DNA from: Eleginops maclovinus
Lineage: Eukaryota; Chordata; Actinopteri; Perciformes; Eleginopidae
Direction of reading: 5' to 3'
Assembly: GCF_036324505.1 (NCBI RefSeq)
Contig: NC_086349.1
Span: 26,577,259 to 26,641,258 of the forward strand
Length of the DNA: 64,000 nucleotides
Shown here: piece after piece, positions 1 to 43,064 of the stretch
Layout: each line of letters opens with the position of its first letter
Position numbering within the stretch: position 1 is the stretch's first letter
The notes under the pieces: model-generated
The model's input: the letters and a program-made list of their open reading frames with translations, nothing else
What the model was told of the DNA's origin: nothing
Database searches by the model: none
Translations under genes and position numbers: made by a program

Positions 1-397
1 CTGGTTCAAACAATGTCTTGGTTCTTCTGGTTTAAGTCATTATTTGGGGTAATTTACAGCTAATGGTTTCACAGCTTCTATCCTCTGTGAGTGGTTTGGA
101 TATATCTATCTATGGTCCAATTAGAGGCTCTAATAATTACATTTGAATTATAATTGAACCCCCTGTGGTGAGTGTACGTAAAAGCAGTGAGGGACATCGT
201 AAAACCATTGCTCCCATGCAGCTGCAGCTCCTCCCAGCTCCAGACATCGCTGTGCATTCTGTAATTAACGCTTTTTGGATGAACCAATCACACATTGGGA
301 ATAAAAATGGTTCGTTTTTTCCCCTAAAAAAACCGTAATACCAGTTCATTCAAAAGTTTTCAAAGCTGTTTATCTGGAAAGTAAAGTTGGATAAATC

Positions 398-545
398 TGG
401 CGACGCTATGCGAGGTAATAGCAAGCATGCTTTAACCGGAAGTACCAAGACAGAGGCGGTGCAACATCCGGGGAATTACGGTCCAGAGGAACGCGAAGGG
501 TTTACCTCCGGAGGAGCAGCTGAGCTCTGGGAAGTCAACGTGTGA
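398..545. promoter_or_regulatory. CpG-dense segment with an ETS-type site, possible promoter/first exon of a neighbouring gene
   Basis: About ten CpG dinucleotides fall within roughly 110 bp, in a window where CpG is otherwise sparse. An ETS-like core CCGGAAGT lies at 436-443. Read on the minus strand, a splice-donor-like GGAG/GTAAAC lies at about 506; on the plus strand a donor-like GAG/GTAATA lies at 412. This would suit the first, non-coding exon of a gene running off the left edge. No coding frame supports it, so the call is tentative. The rest of 1-1150 shows no gene, repeat array or RNA that I can recognise. Confidence 0.25.
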
Positions 546-1149
546 AAGTGCAATATTTATATTCACTCTTTTGTTTTAATATTACAGAGCTTTCTTCTGT
601 TTCATTTGTCGTCATAAAACCAGGACTTTTCACGTGTTTTAATTCACAGTATGTGATGAGCACGCGCGCTAAATCCTCTGTGACGTATTATTGTATTCGC
701 TCGCTTTCTCACTCGGTTTTTGTTCTCACTTCATCGCTGGATATTTTTTCTCTGAGTTGAACTCGGGGACACAGATCAGCAATATTATAATAACCATATG
801 TCACATGTTTGCCTCATCACACCCTTTTATTATCCGCAGTTTGCATCCATATCTGATTGAACACTTTAAGATGACGGGATCTTTTCAATGCTTCCTCCGG
901 GGTGACATCAGGAACGGCACTGGGTTTTAATTCTTATTTTTCTGTAAACCAATTTCCACTCTCCAGGACTTCCCAAAAAGAAGTTGTACATATTTCTGAC
1001 GAGGAGAGTGTTTTTAAATTGAATCTGATTTGTTGTGAATTTCTCTCACCCCATATTGGGGGGAGGGGACATTTTTTGGTCCATTTTTTACCTGTACTTT
1101 TAATAAAATATTTCCCTTTTTACAAAATCTTTGTGAGGCTTTCATTGAC

Positions 1150-1637
1150 ACACATGTAACTGAGAAAATAATTTATTTAGAAAAACATGGTATGAAATCA
1201 GATGCATGTCAGTCATGTGTTTGCAGGAAATGATACGATTCAATATATTACTGTGGAAGCTTTTGTGCACAAAAAACTGACCTAAAGTGAGAAGAATATG
1301 GCAAAGATCTGCAGGGTTTGTTCGCGTGGAACCAGCAGCGAGGATCTTCCACAGACAGCAGGATACAGAACATTAGAGTCGTGATGTTTTACAGTGCCTC
1401 CCTGTATTGCTTTGTTTCCAATGCACGGCTGTGAGGCTTCTTGGATCAAAACAAGTTCCTCTGGCGTCATGGTCTCCTCTGTGGTTCATCGTGAGAGGTT
1501 ATTAATGTGTTCCCTCCTGATGCCGTGCACACAGAGCTCTTCCCCACACGTCCTTCAATTAAAGTCAATCCACAGGAAGTCTTTCAGTCTCGAGTTTTTG
1601 TTCAGATTTCTGCTTCAGTCTTCTGCAGGCAGGCGCT
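1150..1637 (-). other. rapgef3: putative 3' UTR of rapgef3
   Basis: This is the stretch immediately downstream of the rapgef3 stop codon (1638-1640, minus strand). A canonical AATAAA in minus orientation, seen as tttatt on the plus strand, lies at 1172-1177, so a 3' UTR of about 460-490 bases is plausible. The UTR extent is inferred from the signal alone. Confidence 0.45.
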
Positions 1638-31849
<30,212 letters not shown>

Positions 31850-32175
31850 CTTGTCTCAGAGCCACACTAGCGACGAACTACTTCCCCCGTCAGAATCCTC
31901 CGCAGCTCCAGACATTATTATTATTATCATCAGGGAAAAAAGTAGTTCCTCTCAGGGCTGAGTGTGCTCAGGAGTCCGCATGATGTCCCTCTGAAGCCCG
32001 CAGGACTCTGCAGCTCAGACCCGGACCTGCCTCCTCCTCACACACACAAACACTCACACAAACACACACACTGTGGTGAGGAGGAGCGCAGTCTGCAGCC
32101 ATCCGTCACACACACATACACACACACACAGGCGCGCTGCCGAGATGCTTGTGCGCGCTCTAGCATGACTCCTCT
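31850..32175 (-). promoter_or_regulatory. rapgef3: Putative rapgef3 5' UTR and promoter
   Basis: This is the region directly upstream of the rapgef3 start codon (ATG at 31849). It has raised CpG content, e.g. GCGCGCTGCCGAGATGCTTGTGCGCGC around 32130-32158, described here only by its GC-rich character, and no repeat array. No TATA box or transcription start could be fixed, so the boundaries are arbitrary. Confidence 0.35.
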
Positions 32176-32439
32176 GGCATCTCAGCCACTAATTAATGTG
32201 TGTGTTCGATTTAATTACCTTGACATCGATGCATGATGAGTGCAGACACAGGTGCAGACTCTGTGACGTTTGTATAAGATTCACTGATTTAGTTCACCTG
32301 CAGTAAATCCAGCAGCTACCCTGCAGTATACAAAGCATTCAAACTAGCTGCACCTTTACCAGCTCTGAGAACACTTTAATGATCAATCATTATAAAACAT
32401 ATCAGAGATATTATTCTGAAATGGACCAATCAGACAATG

Positions 32440-33414
32440 ACTACTTTTACTGTCACTACTTTAAGTACATTTAGAGGAGAGTACTTTCTACTTTCACTGG
32501 AGGAACATTTAGAATACTTTCACTGTGACAGAGTATTCCTACACTCTGGTACTTCTACTTTACTCAAGTACAAGATCTGAGTACTTCTACTTTACTCAAG
32601 TACAAGACCTGAGTACTTCTACTTTACTCAAGTACAAGACCTGAGTACTTCTACTTTACTCAAGTACAAGATCTGAGTACTTCTACTTTACTCAAGTACA
32701 GGATCTGAGTACTTCTACTTTACTCAAGTACAATATCTGAGTACTTCTACTTTACTCAAGTACAAGACCTGAGTACTTCTACTTTACTCAAGTACAAGAT
32801 CTGAGTACTTCTACTTTACTCAAGTACAAGATCTGAGTACTTCTACTTTACTCAAGTACAAGATCTGAGTACTTCTACTTTACTCAAGTACAAGATCTGA
32901 GTACTTCTACTTTACTCAAGTACAAGACCTGAGTACTTCTACTTTACTCAAGTACAAGACCTGAGTACTTCTACTTTACTCAAGTACAAGATCTGAGTAC
33001 TTCTACTTTACTCAAGTACAAGATCTGAGTACTTCTACTTTACTCAAGTACAAGACCTGAGTACTTCTACTTTACTCAAGTACAAGACCTGAGTACTTCT
33101 ACTTTACTCAAGTACAAGATCTGAGTACTTCTACTTTACTCAAGTACAAGATCTGAGTACTTCTACTTTTACTCAAGTACAAGACCTGAGTACTTCTACT
33201 TTACTCAAGTACAAGACCTGAGTACTTCTACTTTACTCAAGTACAAGATCTGAGTACTTCTACTTTACTCAAGTACAAGATCTGAGTACTTCTACTTTTA
33301 CTCAAGTACAAGACCTGAGTACTTCTACTTTACTCAAGTACAAGACCTGAGTACTTCTACTTTACTCAAGTACAAGATCTGAGTACTTCTACTTTACTGA
33401 AGTACAAGAAAGAG
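32440..33414 (+). repeat. 32-bp minisatellite (about 27 copies) growing from a dispersed repeat
   Basis: From about 32550 the unit GAGTACTTCTACTTTACTCA followed by AGTACAAGATCT repeats with a 32-bp period to about 33410. Units alternate between GATCT and GACCT near the end, in short runs. A few units have an extra T (CTACTTTTACT). The flank 32440-32550 (TTAAGTACATTTAGAGGAGA, AATACTTTCACTG) resembles a common fish dispersed repeat that ends in the same words. The array is intergenic between rapgef3 and slc48a1. Confidence 0.93.
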
Positions 33415-33549
33415 CAACCTCAGTACAGCTGTACGTATTTCACCGGAACACACACCTGTGTACCTCATAGCACACCTCCAATATTTCACCTGTACCGTCA
33501 CAACACTAACCCAAGGTTATTCAAGGAGTCCTAATGTTCCTGCAGTCTG

Positions 33550-33690
<141 letters not shown>

Positions 33691-33899
33691 TCTGCACACA
33701 CACACTTATCAGGCTGTGCAGCCGTAGCGCGGCGCTCTGTGGGAACAAGGACTCTCAGATGAACTTGTTGAAGGGCAGAGAACAGCGCCAGCGTCTCATC
33801 AGGAGTGTGTTACGCTCTGTGTGAGGACAGGTGTTCTGGATTCATAAAGGCTCATAACACGACTCATAACCCAACAGGTGTTTACGTTTACCTGAATGC

Positions 33900-34131
33900 G
33901 TATGTAGAGTCTCTCCTGGGACATGTCTCCATGCTTTAATGTTCAGAAAGCTCTTTATGTTTCTCATACTGCCTGTGCTGCAGCACCTCCTTTCACCCTC
34001 TGTCTGAAACCAGAGCCCAGTCTGCTCGGATTTGTTAGCAGGCCGGGCTCTTTTGTGATTGGTCAACCGCTTAGAGATGTCCCGCCCCTTAGCCTATCAC
34101 GTACAATGTGTTGGAGCGATAGCCAATAGGG

Positions 34132-34132
<1 letters not shown>
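33900..34132 (+). repeat. Dispersed short element (R1 family) interrupted by (GT)n
   Basis: Contains a single partial 57-bp-like unit (GTATGTAGAGTCTCTCCTGG), then CATGTCTCCATGCTTTAATG, CATACTGCCTGTGCTGCAGC, TGATTGGTCAACCGCTTAGA and GTACAATGTGTTGGAGCGAT. It ends at a (GT)n tract at 34134-34175. Confidence 0.75.

Positions 34133-34133
<1 letters not shown>

Positions 34134-34175
<42 letters not shown>
34134..34175. repeat. (GT)n microsatellite
   Basis: About 20 GT units at the end of the R1 copy. Confidence 0.9.
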
Positions 34176-34177
<2 letters not shown>

Positions 34178-34516
34178 CCCTCCAGGTGTGCAGCGCCTCA
34201 GTGGCGAGCAGATGGACTCCATCAGGGAGATGTCTCTAACAGGATCTGTAAAAATGTAAACGTCAGATCTTTTAAGAGAAAGTGAAAATTCTGAAAAAAT
34301 AATCGAACATTTTTAAAAGTCGACATTTAGAAAAAAATTCTCAAATAAAAGCAAAATTCAGGGCGTATAGATTCACACTACAGAACAGAACAGCCTTCAG
34401 AGGAGAGAGAACGCCTGACCCTTCACAACAAACACGGAGTGCTCCGCTCTGACTGACTTTGCATTCCTGATTCAGACGTGAAACAATAATCAGATTTATT
34501 TTATTTAACTGTGAGG

Positions 34517-34935
<419 letters not shown>

Positions 34936-35064
34936 CTCCTCCGAATGCCTCAACAAAGGAATCCAGTTTTCCCTCCTCTGACCTCCTGAGGGAACGTTAC
35001 CTCGATGGTTCCTCTGATAAAGATGAGCTGTTGTCTCTCTGTTAATTTCTTTAGTAGCGAAATG

Positions 35065-35067
<3 letters not shown>

Positions 35068-35137
<70 letters not shown>
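35068..35137. repeat. (CA)n microsatellite
   Basis: About 35 CA units between rapgef3 and slc48a1. Confidence 0.95.
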
Positions 35138-35138
<1 letters not shown>

Positions 35139-36193
35139 CCTCCTGAATCTACACTGGCGTCTATCTCAGGATTTATTTAACTAACGTAAATGTTTCGTGT
35201 GACGGCTCACTGGATTGTTGATGGTCTGGTTTCCAGATATGAAAAAGATGGAGAGATTAACGCTGACCCCCTGAACTCAACATGTCACAGTGGTGTGAAG
35301 AACTTTTAGTACGCACTCAAGTATTGTGAATCAAGACGATTTTTAAAGTACTTTTATTTTATTTAGTATTTTCTGCGTCTTTATACTTTCACTACATAAC
35401 TTTTTCTGTACTTTTTTCTCCGCTGCTTTTATTTTAGTTTATTTTACATTAACAGATAAAAAATGTGAATTAAAATACAAATATTTATAGAAACATACAA
35501 AGTTAAAATGTCCAATAATAAATTAAAATAAAGTTATTGTATAAACTAAAGAAGTTAAAGGATAAAATATGTATATGTAGTAGATTTCTGCAGGGAGTTT
35601 AAAGTGTGTGTGAAAGTGTCAATGCAGAACCGATGGCTTCATATGACCTGCAATAACAGAAACACCATCAGCAGAATATCAGCTACTGCTCCGAGTGTAT
35701 TTGTAAAGTCTGCAGCTCCAATAATTAAACTATTAAAGGCACAGAGTGGACTTTGTTTCACCGTCTTATATTACAGGTTGAGTTTGTTGTAGTACGTCTT
35801 ACACAGACTGCCTCTTCTTTCTTCTGAAAGAAATGCACGCTCCATCCAGATCCAGGTGTTTACCACAGGGATCTGGATGGAGACGGAGAAATTCATGCGA
35901 CCTCAGGTCAAATGAGACGCATCTAACAATAAATAATAAGAATCTTTTTCCACTGATTCTGTTTTTAAATGGAAACCACAGAATAATCGAGTAAAAAACA
36001 CGTGAATTAAATCATTTTTATTTAGTTTCCTGTGTTTTATTCAACATTTCTGAGAGTATTCATCTCCCTTCTTTCTTTCTTTTTTTAATCTGTGTGTTCG
36101 TGTGTTTCTATTTAGATCCTCCGGGAATGGGAGTGGGATTTCCTGCAACAAATCCACGCCCAAACATATCTGTTGTGCCAGGCTGGAGGTACA

Positions 36194-36328
<135 letters not shown>

Positions 36329-37659
36329 CGTTTCCTTCCTCTCCCCTGTCCAGTTAGCAGTGACAGTGAAAGACATGTTTTATGGATGTCTCCATCATGT
36401 CTTCTAAAACCTACCTTTTTTTAAACTTGTGAATAACAAAAAAAAACATAAATAAATATTTGAAATATACAAAAAAAATACAGAAAACAAACATGTAAAT
36501 AAATAGTTTAAATTTACTTAAACTATTTAAATAAATTAAAACATTGAACAATAAAAAGATCAATAATAAAATTAAATGCATGAATAAAACAAATAAAGAA
36601 ATGAATTAAAATCTGAAATCTGCTGTTATAAATAATTATAAGTATTATTATTTTAAACATATTTCTAAACCTTATAAAAAAACTAGAGTCTGCGAACTCC
36701 GCTGCTGCACGTCACACGCTCACTGACATCTGACAGGCAACAAAATCTTACAAATAATTAGGAAATAAATGCGTTGGTTTTTCAAATAACTGCTCACAAA
36801 GTTTTGTCAAAGGGACTCAAACGTTATCCTATTTGTCTGGAAGTTTTAAGAAACTAAATTAATTAGAAAAAATATTATAAGTCAAACAATTTGTCAGTTT
36901 TTTGCATCAAAATAAACTCACCTCTGGTTGTGTTTTTCAGTCCGTGTGAGTCCACGCTTTCTGAGTGTTTGGCTCTTTTGATTCTGTTGATGTGAGTTAT
37001 AGGGAGTGCTGCTTGGTTCAACTTCCTGTATCTCTCTGATTGGCCGTGAAGACAGGGCCCGGGGCAGTGTGTGTGTGTGTGTGTGTGTGTTGCACAGTGA
37101 TTTAATTTGCTTTCATTTTGCTGCTGTGGGTTTCCTCTGTGACATCCTTTTCACACCGCTGCTGCAAAAAAACAGACACACTCATTTAAAGTCTAAACAT
37201 AATGTGTGTTTGCTCGATTTCCTTTCAAACTAGATACATAGATACTCTATTGATCCCAAATTGGGGAATTGTTGTGCTACAGGAACAGCAGTGTGTTCAG
37301 GAAACTGTGATATATCTCAAACAGTACATTTACTCTCCTCATGAAGATCCATTATTTCCAATGTATGCTTCTTTACACAACTGCGCTTCTATTGAGATGA
37401 AACTGCTCTCCATTTCCCTGACAGCTTTGGCTCCTTTGTAGACAACATGTTGTGCATGAGAAACACAATGAACATCTAAGACATGATAATAATAATAATA
37501 ATAAGGTCATCACATGTTTTATACAAATAGACCACAGAAATGTACTTTTCGCTCCTGAATGCGTCATTAATTCGAGGCTATATATTAATTTACAGCGTTG
37601 CATATCTACGTGCAGACAGTTGTAGGCGCTTCATGCTGCATACGGTTATTACATTTCCT

Positions 37660-37850
37660 ACAAGAGGACATATTCTCCTGATGTTCAGGTTCCTATCAGT
37701 ATGTAGAGTCTCTCCTGGGACATGTCTCCATGCTGTAATGTTCAGAAAGCTCTTTATGTTTCTCATACTGCCTGTGCTGCAGCTCCTCTTTTCACCCTCT
37801 GTCTGAAACCAGAGCCCAGTCTGCTCTGATTGGTTATATAGTTCAAATAG
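37660..37850 (+). repeat. Dispersed short element (R1 family), unexpanded progenitor-like copy
   Basis: Reads GAGGACATATTCTCCTGATG, TTCAGGTTCCTATCAGTATG, TAGAGTCTCTCCTGGGACAT and then the usual body (CATACTGCCTGTGCTGCAGC, AACCAGAGCCCAGTCTGCTC). Its first ~55 bp correspond to one unit of the 57-bp minisatellite, here present once. Confidence 0.8.
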
Positions 37851-39272
37851 GTATTACATTTAAAGGTGTGTTGGGTGTAATATTAAGCTGTCTTTGGCTC
37901 TTTCTGCTGTAATAACGAAAATGTCCCCTCTGTGGAACGACTAAAGGTATTCTGATACTGAGGTTGCAAAACTCCAATGTTCTCTCATTGTGGCAAAACA
38001 GACGTTCACAGCCATCTATGGAGAAATTGTTTGTCTCTGTTGTCAGAAAATGGTTTGTTACAGCCACATTTTGAGGCAAGCTTTCTATGCAGTATTTCAT
38101 ATGCACATGATTGAGTACTTGGTGCTTCTTTTTTAATGCAGCATGTCTGTAATGTGTGTATGTAAATTGGTTTTAGTGTGTACTGTAAAGACAGTAAATG
38201 ATGGTTTTCCAACCACTTTGAAAAACATCTGCACCGTACTAGTTCAAGCAACAGATGTGTTAATATATGTATGAAATATCCAATGGCTTCACTGTGAGGG
38301 GGGGACTGTCCTCTTCCTGCAGTTCCTCTTTGCTCCGCTTGGAGGCGCTGTGTTGGCAACTCGGGGATTCCCTCAGTCAAAGATGTTTTTGACTGCACAA
38401 GAGAGACATCTGACTTGGTGTCAAATCGTTAAAAACAAACCCGAGCAAATCCTATTTTCCCTCAACGCCAAACTTGTTTATGTCCGTTATCGTATAAAAA
38501 TGGAGTATATGTACTTACTTACTATTATAATCCAAGAAATGTAACGCCTTTTTATATATGTTTTGAAACTGTAAATAACCACAAACCTAGAAACATTTCT
38601 GAACTGTTTTATTGTTACTTATCGGCCGGCAATTACACAGATTGATCCGTTTAATATCGGCCAATATGTTTCTAAGTCTAGCTGTAATATGTTTGTCTAA
38701 ACTAAAATAAATAGATGGTCAGTGCATCAGTGAATTATAGCAACTCTTTTTAGGATTATTTGATGGTTGAAGAAAACTTCTAAATAAATTTAAAAAAACA
38801 AGCAAATGCTATATATTAACACCTCAACGACAACCGATTTTATATATCTGGTATCATATAACAATGGAGTATATGTACCAACAAGTAAAACCATATCTGT
38901 AATCCTCTTGATTATATTGCGGCAAAAAGACAAGACTATCCGCCGTGGGGGGAATCATCTTGATCAAAGCGAGTCCTCTTTGGCTGAACGTCAGATAAAC
39001 ACTGTTGGTTAGCTTTAGCTGCTGTTAGCTTCAAATATCAACAGTCGCAGTTTGTGTCGCACTTTACACACAAACTAACTATCTTTCCTACTAAACCATC
39101 GTGCTAACATTGCTAAGCGTCGTTTAGCTAACCTAGGAGACACTAATGTTGTTGTTATGATATTAACGTTACATAACATGGCGGTAAGCTGTTGATGCTT
39201 AAAAACAGCCTGTGGTTTTTAACTTTTCACGCCTGTTTTTAGTCATTTTATTGGCATTAGTCGTGTTTCACA

Positions 39273-40322
39273 ATGGGAGTGAGCAGGATCTACATTAGCT
39301 TAGCTTATGCTACATTCGGGACCCTGGTTGGACTGTCGGCTTTCCTGGTCTGGAACATCGCCTACAAACAGCCGTGGACCGCAGCCATGGGAGGCCTGTC
39401 AGGTCTGTTCGCGTGTATTTCAATTCTCCTTTTAGTGCCATTTAAATGTTTCCACAGATACTGTATTCATCCCAAATTAAGACTTATTTTGTCACAGCAG
39501 CAAGGAAATACACATTCTCAATAGAAAGGACATCACTTTGTAATACACAATATAAAGAACACATTGAATACTCTTGGATTATATACATTAATATAAGTCA
39601 CTGTGGTTTATGGGGTCTTAACCTGATGTATTAGAGCTTTAAAGTCAATAGTTAGGTACAGTGTGGAAAGAAGTACTCAGATCCTTGAGTACAAGTATTA
39701 AATACCAAGTATTAAGTATGTATTACTATCAAAATATACTTTAAGTACACAAAGTAAAAGTACTCATGCACAATGAAACATCTCAGTAATATAAAGTACA
39801 GAGGCGTTATCAGTTACATCATGTACTTCAAGAATCAAAAGTGAAAGTACACAGTATTTTGTCCTGTATTTATACATCTAAGAGCGTTTCAGTGTAGTCA
39901 AAGTGGAGCCAATTTAGATTGGTCCTGCATCGTCAGCATATCGTGTGTTTTCTGTACAAAATAACTAGTGTTTTATAAATCTAGTGGAGTAGAAAGTACA
40001 ATATCTGCCTCTGAAACGTATTAGAGTAGCTTCAAGTAGAAATACTCGAGTGAAGTACAAATATGTAAAGAAAATGTTTTACTCTTCTCTGGTTAGTGGA
40101 ATAAAAATCACATCCCGGGTGAAGAAGCCTCAATATATATATATAAGTTGAATCTAATCTAATCTAATATATCCAAATCATTAAAGTATTAAAGTAACAA
40201 GACAATTAATACATTAAAACGGTTTATTTCACAGCGATATTTAACCGTATTGTGCCAGTTTTGTTCTGATTCCTGTCAAAATGCTAGGTTTTAAGTCGCA
40301 CTTGGACACGTATCCAGATTTG

Positions 40323-40358
<36 letters not shown>

Positions 40359-40913
40359 GACAGGTGTTCTGGCGTTCTGGTGTCTCGTCACACACGTCAT
40401 GTACCTGCAGGACTTCTGGCGCACGTGGCTCAAAGGCCTGAAGTTCTTCATCGCTGTGGGGGTGATCTTCTCCATGCTGGCGGTCGCCGGCTTCATCACA
40501 TTCCTCACGCTCGCCATCACTCAGAAGCAAAGTAATCCTCTCTCTACTTTATAAAAACATATGGTCAGTGCAGAGGGTTTGACAATGTACTCTGCTCTGA
40601 TTGGTTAGCCGGCTGGCTCTGTTGTGATTGGTCAACTGCTTATTGATGTCCCGCCCCTTAGCCTGTATGTGTGGGAGAGGAACCCCTGTAAAAAGCATAC
40701 TGAAGCCTCTTTATGAACTTAAACTGTCCCACTCAGCTTCATGATTATAAGCAAGTGCTTCTTTGTGTCCCCCCAGCCCTCAGTGACCCCCGCAGCCTCT
40801 ACCTGTCCTGCGTCTGGAGCTTCCTCACCCTGAAGTGGTCCTTCCTCCTCGCCCTGTACTCCTACAGATACCGGCAGGAGTTTGCAGACATCAGCATCCT
40901 CAGCGACTTCTAG
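39273..40913 (+). CDS. slc48a1: Heme transporter HRG1 (SLC48A1), three exons
   Basis: This is a four-membrane-segment heme permease of endolysosomal membranes that moves heme to the cytosol. Exons are 39273-39402, 40364-40531 and 40777-40913, giving 435 nt: 144 codons plus stop, close to the ~146 residues of vertebrate HRG1. The start [20 protein letters not shown] is the expected N-terminus. Hydrophobic helices follow around residues 8-30, 38-58, 70-98 and 108-130. The conserved His is in [11 protein letters not shown], and the C-terminal tail ends [10 protein letters not shown], typical of the family. Exon 2 is preceded by a (GT)n tract ending 7 bases before its start. It is divergent from rapgef3, as in mammals, which supports orthology. 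A long 3' UTR probably runs to the polyadenylation signals near 42287 or 42395. Confidence 0.96.
39655..40085. repeat. Dispersed repeat in slc48a1 intron 1
   Basis: Contains AAGTACTCAGATCCTTGAGT, AAAGTAAAAGTACTCATGCA and ACATCTCAGTAATATAAAGT. These words are of the same kind as those at 32440-32550 and 31600-31640 in inverted sense. It is a fish dispersed repeat, not identified to family. Confidence 0.6.
40329..40357 (+). repeat. (GT)n tract at the slc48a1 exon 2 acceptor
   Basis: About 14 GT units followed by TCGACAG and the exon at 40364. It occupies the polypyrimidine-tract position. Confidence 0.9.
40585..40670 (+). repeat. Dispersed short element (R1 family), fragment
   Basis: Contains CTCTGATTGGTTAGCCGGCT, TGTTGTGATTGGTCAACTGC and ATGTCCCGCCCCTTAGCCTG, the internal part of the R1 element, within slc48a1 intron 2. 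Confidence 0.65.
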
Positions 40914-42410
40914 TCCGGAGGATTTATATGAAAAAAGACTGCCATGGACTCAGAGAGGTTTATATTAACAGGTCGAAGAGCTTCTGGAACAAAGAGGACG
41001 GATTGAAGTCACCTGACTTTACGGAGTAGTTGCACTTGCTTAACGAGCTGAATATGTTTGTGTCGTTTCCTGTTCTCCTACTTTATAACCCACATGTTAT
41101 ATTCCTGTATGTAGATTAACCTCTGGAGCCGCTTCTGAGGCATGAACGTGGACCGACGAGTTTTCAGAGACAGATGTTTTCTCTGGATCTGTTTCACTCT
41201 TTAATATATGGAGGCAGATTTATCTGAATATTAAGTGCAGGGTTTTTTTCTAGAAGAACCGCCGGTCTAAATGAAGCCCCGCCCACATTCAGGTGAAAAT
41301 CCTGCATCAGAGCGAAGCTGAAAGTAATACTGTCTTAAAGCTGCTGAGTCATATATCGCACCTCAAACAACAAATAGATCCAGAGCTCTGGTTCCTTTAC
41401 TTCCTCTCCAGAAAAAAGGAGAGTAAAAGAAAGGATCAGAAAACTCAGTCTCAGTGTCAGCCTGCTGCCTGCCACTCGTCCCCCGCAGACCCCCCGGACA
41501 TCCATCCCCTATTTATTCTCCGTAAGCTGTCTCTGCCGTCTGACCAGACATCTGACCCCATCTCCATATCTCTGGACTCAGTAAACCCTTTCTGACCCAC
41601 AGAGAGATTGTTTCCTGGCATCACTGTAACATTTTACAGAGGAAATCTGCATTTTGGTTTGAGGGTGCAGAGACCCTGTTACCTGGTTTAAACTAAACCT
41701 TAATTGATTTATTCTCTTAATTAATATTAAATCCCCCCACTGTTAGACTTTTAATCCAATGGTTGAAATGAAAGTAAATGCTCTAAACTAAAACCTGAAG
41801 CCTCTCAGCTGATCGCTCTGTCGAATGTTCCTAAATTAGCTTTTTGAACACACACTTTTACCTTCATCAGTGACGCAACTAAAGAAAGCATTTTTTTAAA
41901 GCTTCAATTACCAATATGAATAGTTGCACTCGTATTCAAAGCTTTATGTTTTCCTCGGATGCGTTGCTGTGGGAGTGGTGTACTTCACCCTCTGTCCACC
42001 AGGGGGAGACTGGCTTTTTTTTGGGGTGTGTTTCTTCTGGAAAATCATGACATTCCTCTTGCAAATGAATCTGATGAATGATTGCACTTTAGTCCTGATA
42101 TTGATGCCGTTGTTTTGCACAAAAAGAAATCACATGGTCACCCCTGTCCCCTCCTTCTTTTTTGTAATGTTTAGTTCTGATTGTTAAGGTAAAGCTGCTC
42201 GTATGTGTTTTAGCTCCAGCTGTTGCGTTTAAAACGTGTACATGTATTTCTGTTGATGCCGGGTTGCTTCGTGTAAATGTAAACCCATTAAAGCTGCATT
42301 TATTGTTAATTAACTACGCTGCATGAGCTGAAACGAGTCTCTTTTTTAAGCTCCGCCCTGCAGGTGTATGTGTGTCAGGTAGATCTTGATAAGTAATAAA
42401 ACAAGTGTTG
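40914..42410 (+). other. slc48a1: Putative slc48a1 3' UTR
   Basis: From the stop codon to candidate polyadenylation signals ATTAAA (42287-42292) and AATAAA (42395-42400). No repeat array or other gene interrupts it. A long 3' UTR is usual for vertebrate SLC48A1, but the extent is inferred. The stretch 42410-43060 shows nothing recognisable. Confidence 0.45.
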
Positions 42411-43064
42411 ATTTCACACACCTGAGCCTAATGCCTGCAGACTTCCACATTAAGGTACAGTGCTCTACTTTCTGATAACAACGTGCATTCAAATGAAACC
42501 TTGTCACATCTGGGGGTCAAATCATTTGCATGTATCAGTGACCTCGTCATTAGAGGACACATCTGGCTTTTGTGCAGTTAAAGAAGATACTCGACCAAAT
42601 GCACGTCAGGAATATCAGTAATTAAAGCTGAAAGTATCTTTACTGGATTCTCAACAGGAGTCTTTTTATTCTGCTCTGTCTTTATATTTTGAAGCTTTTT
42701 TGCGTAAACTCTTGCCCTCATTGAGGATGTTAAGTTATGTTCTGGTTCGATTTGTTTGTCCAGAGGGTATTAATGAGGCTGTGGTCCAAAAATAACCAAC
42801 AAAAATATTCATATATTTGGGATTTATTTTAGGATAACAACTTTTTACTTTCAAATGAATCATTGTTTTTATTCAAGGGTAAACAGTTCTTTCACTTTTT
42901 CCATTAAAAGTGTTTTTATATTTATATTTCATAGATAGTTTCTGACTCAGATGTTGTGTGCTTGTTGAGCAAATATTAAAGCAGTGCCCTTTTCCTGTTG
43001 ATCCTCCAAGGTCAGATTAAAGGGAACGCTCTTGAAGTGCCTTAATGGAGTTCAGTCCTAGAGA

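Noticed and set aside
32550..33410. CRISPR-like array (32-bp direct repeats)
   Set aside because: The units abut each other with no unique spacers, and the context is a vertebrate genome. It is a minisatellite.
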